A DNA stretch of 64,000 nucleotides from an uncultured Vicinamibacterales bacterium (GTDB taxonomy: Bacteria; Acidobacteriota; Vicinamibacteria; Vicinamibacterales; UBA8438), in contig OY282382.1 of assembly GCA_958295905.1 (NCBI GenBank), positions 4,260,910 to 4,324,909 on the forward strand, written 5' to 3'. Positions 61,536 through 64,000 of the stretch are shown here, piece after piece (the first letter of the stretch is position 1; the number at the start of each line of letters is the position of its first letter). Made by a program: the position numbers and the translations under genes. The notes under the pieces are model-generated. The model was given only the letters and a program-made list of their open reading frames with translations, was not told where the DNA came from and did not search any database.

Positions 61536-62195
61536 TCACTCGCACACGACGCCGTCGCCGTCGCCGTCGCGCATGTACGCGTAGGCGGGATGGCTGCGCG
61601 GCACCGGCGCGATTCCGTGCCGCCGCGCCTCGGCGCACGTCACCCGGCCGTTGCCGTCGTCGTCCCACCGCAATCCACCGCCCCCCGCGCCCGCCGATCT
61701 CTGCGCGGCCGGTGTTGCTCGCGGGTTCCACAGCCCCCGGCCCGCGGTGCGCGCCTCGCGCTCGAGCTGGCGGAACCGGTCGCGGTGCCGGAACGGGAAC
61801 CGCGTATACGCGTGGCCGTAGCCCCGCCGGATGATCTCGGCGTTGACGAACGTCCCGTCCGCGAGATGGACGTAGGCGAGGATCCGTCCGTACCGATCCG
61901 TTCGTTCCCAGTCGTACTCGAGACGAACGGGCCGGCCTTCGAGCAGCCGCTTGGTGAACGCGCTCGCCTCTCGGCCGAAGAACTCGACCGGCCGGCCGGG
62001 ACTCACCGTCTCGGGGGTGTCGACACCGATGAGCCGCACCCGGCCCACGCCCCGCACGATGATGGTGTCGCCGTCGACGACCCGTTCGACCAGTTGCGCC
62101 CCGGCGGGCGCCGGCGCGAACGCGAACAGGGCGGCGGCCAGCAGACACCGGCTGGCAAAAACCGAGACATCAACCGCGCGGAGATGCAGCAACAT
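61536..62195 (-). CDS. Secreted SNase-like nuclease with C-terminal Excalibur domain
   Basis: The product is 219 residues from ATG 62195. Signal peptide 'SRCLLAAALFAFAPAPAGAQ'. The staphylococcal nuclease-like domain has 'VDGDTIIVRGVGRVRLIGVDTPE' (catalytic Arg and Ca-binding Asp), 'LLEGRPVRLEYDWERTDRYGR' (second Arg) and 'NAEIIRRGYGHAY'. The C-terminal 'RWDDDGNGRVTCAEARRHGI' and 'HPAYAYMRDGDGDGVVCE' form an Excalibur calcium-binding domain. It is predicted to degrade extracellular DNA or RNA in a Ca-dependent manner. Confidence 0.95.
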   Translation of the reverse strand: MLLHLRAVDVSVFASRCLLAAALFAFAPAPAGAQLVERVVDGDTIIVRGVGRVRLIGVDTPETVSPGRPVEFFGREASAFTKRLLEGRPVRLEYDWERTDRYGRILAYVHLADGTFVNAEIIRRGYGHAYTRFPFRHRDRFRQLEREARTAGRGLWNPRATPAAQRSAGAGGGGLRWDDDGNGRVTCAEARRHGIAPVPRSHPAYAYMRDGDGDGVVCE

Positions 62196-62289
62196 GAGCC
62201 ACCTCGGACCGGCGAGGCGTCAACGTGGCAGGAAACGCCACGGATTCGCCGGCAGAGGTGGAGATTATTGCGTACTTCGTCCCGGCACG

Positions 62290-62690
62290 GGCACCGCGCG
62301 GCTTCCCTCGGCGATCTGGGGCAGTACGTCGGGATCGACAGCCGACACCTGGAGGTCGTCACGGCACGGGGCCGCGCGGCTTCCGCAACGACCTGGGCAG
62401 TACGTCCGGGTCGACCGTCGGCACCTGGAGGTCGTCACGGTGCGGGCACCGCGCCGCTTCCGCGACGACCTGGGCAGTACGTCCGGGTCGACCGTCGGCA
62501 CCTGGAGGTCGTCACGGCGCGGGCAACGCGCGGCTTCCGCAACGACCTGGGCAGTACGCCCGGGTCGACGGCTGGGATCTGGAGGTCGTCACGGCACGGG
62601 GCCGCACGGCTTCCGCAACAACCTGGGCAGTACGTCCGGGTCGACCGTCGGCACTTGGAGGTCGTCACGGCACGTGCGCCGCGCGGCGGC
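62290..62690 (+). repeat. 77-bp minisatellite, five units
   Basis: The core gcagtacgtccgggtcgacc occurs at 62321, 62397, 62474, 62551 and 62627 (spacing 76-77). Each unit continues gtcggcacctggaggtcgtc and a 'cgcggcttccgcaacgacct' segment. Units differ by a few bases. There are no unique spacers and the period is not a multiple of three. It fills most of the 512-base gap 62196-62707 between the SNase start and the DUF393 stop. Confidence 0.9.
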
Positions 62691-62707
62691 CGCGACGCGC
62701 TCCGGCG

Positions 62708-63157
62708 TCAGGCGTCCAAAAAGCGATCCCGGTGCTCGGGGCCCGGCGCCGGGCAGGCGGCGCGGCGGCCGAAGACCCGGTAGCGATGCGCCGCGACGCG
62801 GTCGTAGAGCCAGTCCAGCAGAGGGGCCGGCGCCCTGCGCAGCAGCGTCGCGAGACACCAAGGCGGACCGAGCTGGTCGAGGACGAACAGCGTGGCCGCC
62901 GAACGGTTCAATACGCGGGCCGTCCCCGATGCGTAGTCGACGACGACGTAGACCGTCTCCAGCCGATCCGGGTCCCCGCCGTGCGCTGCGAGGAGGCTCC
63001 CGCCGACCCGGCTCTGGATCGCTGCGAACCGGAAACGGCGCCGGCGGTCGTGCGCCAGCACGAAGCGGACGAACCGGTCGCAGAGCCCGCACATGCCGTC
63101 GTACAACAGCAGGTGGCGGCCGGCGTCGAGCCCGGACGGTCCGCCCGCGTCAGTCAT
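62708..63157 (-). CDS. DUF393 (DCC family) thiol-disulfide oxidoreductase-like protein
   Basis: The product is 149 residues from ATG 63157. The family motif 'LLYDGMCGLCDRFVRFVLAHD' (CxxC) is followed by 'FRFAAIQSRVGGSLLAAHGG', 'ETVYVVVDYASGTARVLNRS' and 'DWLYDRVAAHRYRVFGRRA'. Predicted thioredoxin-like fold; the physiological substrate is unknown. No operon partner. Confidence 0.92.
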   Translation of the reverse strand: MTDAGGPSGLDAGRHLLLYDGMCGLCDRFVRFVLAHDRRRRFRFAAIQSRVGGSLLAAHGGDPDRLETVYVVVDYASGTARVLNRSAATLFVLDQLGPPWCLATLLRRAPAPLLDWLYDRVAAHRYRVFGRRAACPAPGPEHRDRFLDA

Positions 63158-63515
63158 CGCTGCCCCGCCCGCCCGCCGCCGTCACCGCCGGGCGCCGGGT
63201 CGGGCCGCCCCGCCCGCCCGGCCGCGGGGGTACGCGGCGGGGGTGCACGTCAGATTTGTAAGACGACCGCCCTGTCGCTGCCAGATTGGCGATTTCCGAT
63301 CCTGTTCCCGGCCTGGATGCCCTCCGAACGAGCCCTTTCGGGCTTCGACGCGATGGAGCAGCTCGGGGCCGCCCGCGCCAGATACCCCCAACGGGGGCCG
63401 TCTCACTTTCTTGACGTGCACCCACGCGGCGGCCGCGCCTTGACGTGCCGCCGCCGCGCGCATATCGTCCCAACTGCCGGCGGGGAGCCGGCCACTCATG
63501 GGGAGGGAGGACGAA
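63158..63515. other. Intergenic, divergent promoter region
   Basis: No gene recognised in this 358-base gap between divergent genes. A strong GGGAGGGAGG lies just before ATG 63516. Confidence 0.5.
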
Positions 63516-64000
63516 ATGCGCAAGCATCATCCGTGGTGGGCAGGCGTGGCGGTGCTCGCGGCGATCGCGTCGCACACCATGACGGCGGCGCAACCGCCGG
63601 CTCAGCCGATGTCGTTCTTCGTCACCAGCGTCGGGTTGGGCGACGGCGCCAACCTCGGCGGTCTCGCCGGGGCCGACGCGCACTGCCAGACGCTCGCCGC
63701 GGCGGCCGGGCGGGGCGACGCCACCTGGCGCGCCTATCTCAGCACGCAGGGGCCGAACGCGGTCAACGCGCGCGACCGGATCGGCAGCGGCCCGTGGTAC
63801 GCCCACGGCGGCCGGCGGCAGATCGCCGCCGACCTCGGCTGGCTCCACGGCGACACCCTGGAGCAGGCTCGGTTGGGCAACGCCATCGGCAAGATGATCG
63901 CCCTGACCGAGCAGGGCAACCCGGTCAACGGCGTCGGCGACTCGCCCAACCAGCATGACATCCTCACCGGATCGCAGCCCGACGGCCGCGCCTACACCGA
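63516..64000 (+). CDS. Exported lectin-like protein (3' end outside window)
   Basis: ATG 63516 follows GGGAGGGAGG. 161 codons are visible before the window ends. Signal peptide 'WAGVAVLAAIASHTMTAAQ'. The mature part has 'SFFVTSVGLGDGANLGGLAGADAHCQTLAAAAGRG' and 'TWRAYLST', then 'GSGPWYAHGGRRQIAADLGW' and 'NDILTGS'-like 'QHDILTGSQPDGRAYT'. This arrangement occurs in bacterial exported proteins annotated as lectin-like or endostatin-like. I cannot name a function. Confidence 0.75.
   Translation, partial: MRKHHPWWAGVAVLAAIASHTMTAAQPPAQPMSFFVTSVGLGDGANLGGLAGADAHCQTLAAAAGRGDATWRAYLSTQGPNAVNARDRIGSGPWYAHGGRRQIAADLGWLHGDTLEQARLGNAIGKMIALTEQGNPVNGVGDSPNQHDILTGSQPDGRAYT

Noticed and set aside
62290-62690. 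CRISPR array
   Set aside because: The whole 77-bp unit is conserved; there are no unique spacers and no cas genes.
1-64000. tRNA, rRNA and riboswitch genes
   Set aside because: Looked for T-loop, rRNA and common riboswitch cores by eye; none seen. A covariance search would be decisive.

Overview
The window reads as a chromosome segment of a GC-rich bacterium, most likely an Acidobacteriota of the Vicinamibacteria type (inference, no rRNA or marker gene is present). The evidence is gene content: four paralogues of an exported family carrying a 'PDLQGxW ... WEGDTLVIET ... YACHEGN' signature, several PQQ-like and YVTN-type beta-propellers, secreted S9, M20 and M28 peptidases, a DUF6152 protein and Uma2 nucleases. 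A secreted metalloprotease with plant-type LTGPIP leucine-rich repeats recalls the eukaryote-like proteins of host-associated, for example sponge-associated, bacteria. No tRNA, rRNA, CRISPR array or replication origin was seen.

Layout. 1-14.8 kb: exported enzymes and propellers (S9 prolyl oligopeptidase, GH88/105-type glycosidase, dienelactone hydrolase, two-domain lipocalin-like lipoprotein, two paralogues of the PDLQGxW family, a YadA-like head-repeat protein). 14.8-27.7 kb: a rearranged zone built around a 1507-residue LRR metalloprotease, with broken copies of its ends, two identical insertion sequences, an IS66-type transposase and an MNT/HEPN toxin-antitoxin pair whose HEPN gene is frameshifted. 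27.7-37 kb: a secretin operon (PilP/GspC-like protein, secretin, STN-like protein) behind an M20 peptidase, then an ECF sigma factor/anti-sigma/membrane protein operon. 37-42.3 kb: M28 peptidase, PQQ propeller, acetamidase/formamidase. 42.4-46 kb: an accessory patch of broken or small genes (DUF4160/DUF2442, a pspA pseudogene, a Xre-type antitoxin with RES toxin). 46-56.2 kb: beta-lactamase-fold hydrolase, two Uma2 genes, a calcineurin-like phosphoesterase coupled to a PQQ propeller, an MBL-fold hydrolase, a truncated PQQ dehydrogenase and the fourth PDLQGxW paralogue. 56.2-60.8 kb: a defence-island-like patch with an IS1634-type element and a visibly AT-richer gene for a nucleoside-deoxyribosyltransferase/TIR-like protein. 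60.8-64 kb: DinB, SNase-Excalibur nuclease, a 77-bp minisatellite, DUF393 and a truncated exported protein.

The most striking property is the load of small repeats. Family A (171-176 bp) has terminal inverted repeats and 9-10 bp target duplications. Family B (115 bp) has taggagtctgcgccg ends. Family C has ends cagcccgtggc, the same as the resident IS, and 4-bp target duplications. Two insertions with C-type ends are exactly 158 bp; with the 4-bp duplication they add 162 nt, or 54 codons, and both sit in frame inside genes for exported proteins. Family D (about 80 bp) is often tandem, and in one gene it supplies both N-terminal coding sequence and the stop codon. Family E (up to about 370 bp) abuts the MNT/HEPN and deoxyribosyltransferase-like genes. 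Four genes also carry an extra, slightly diverged copy of their own 3' end just downstream of the stop codon. Repeat insertion and end duplication seem to be remodelling the coding sequence of this genome.
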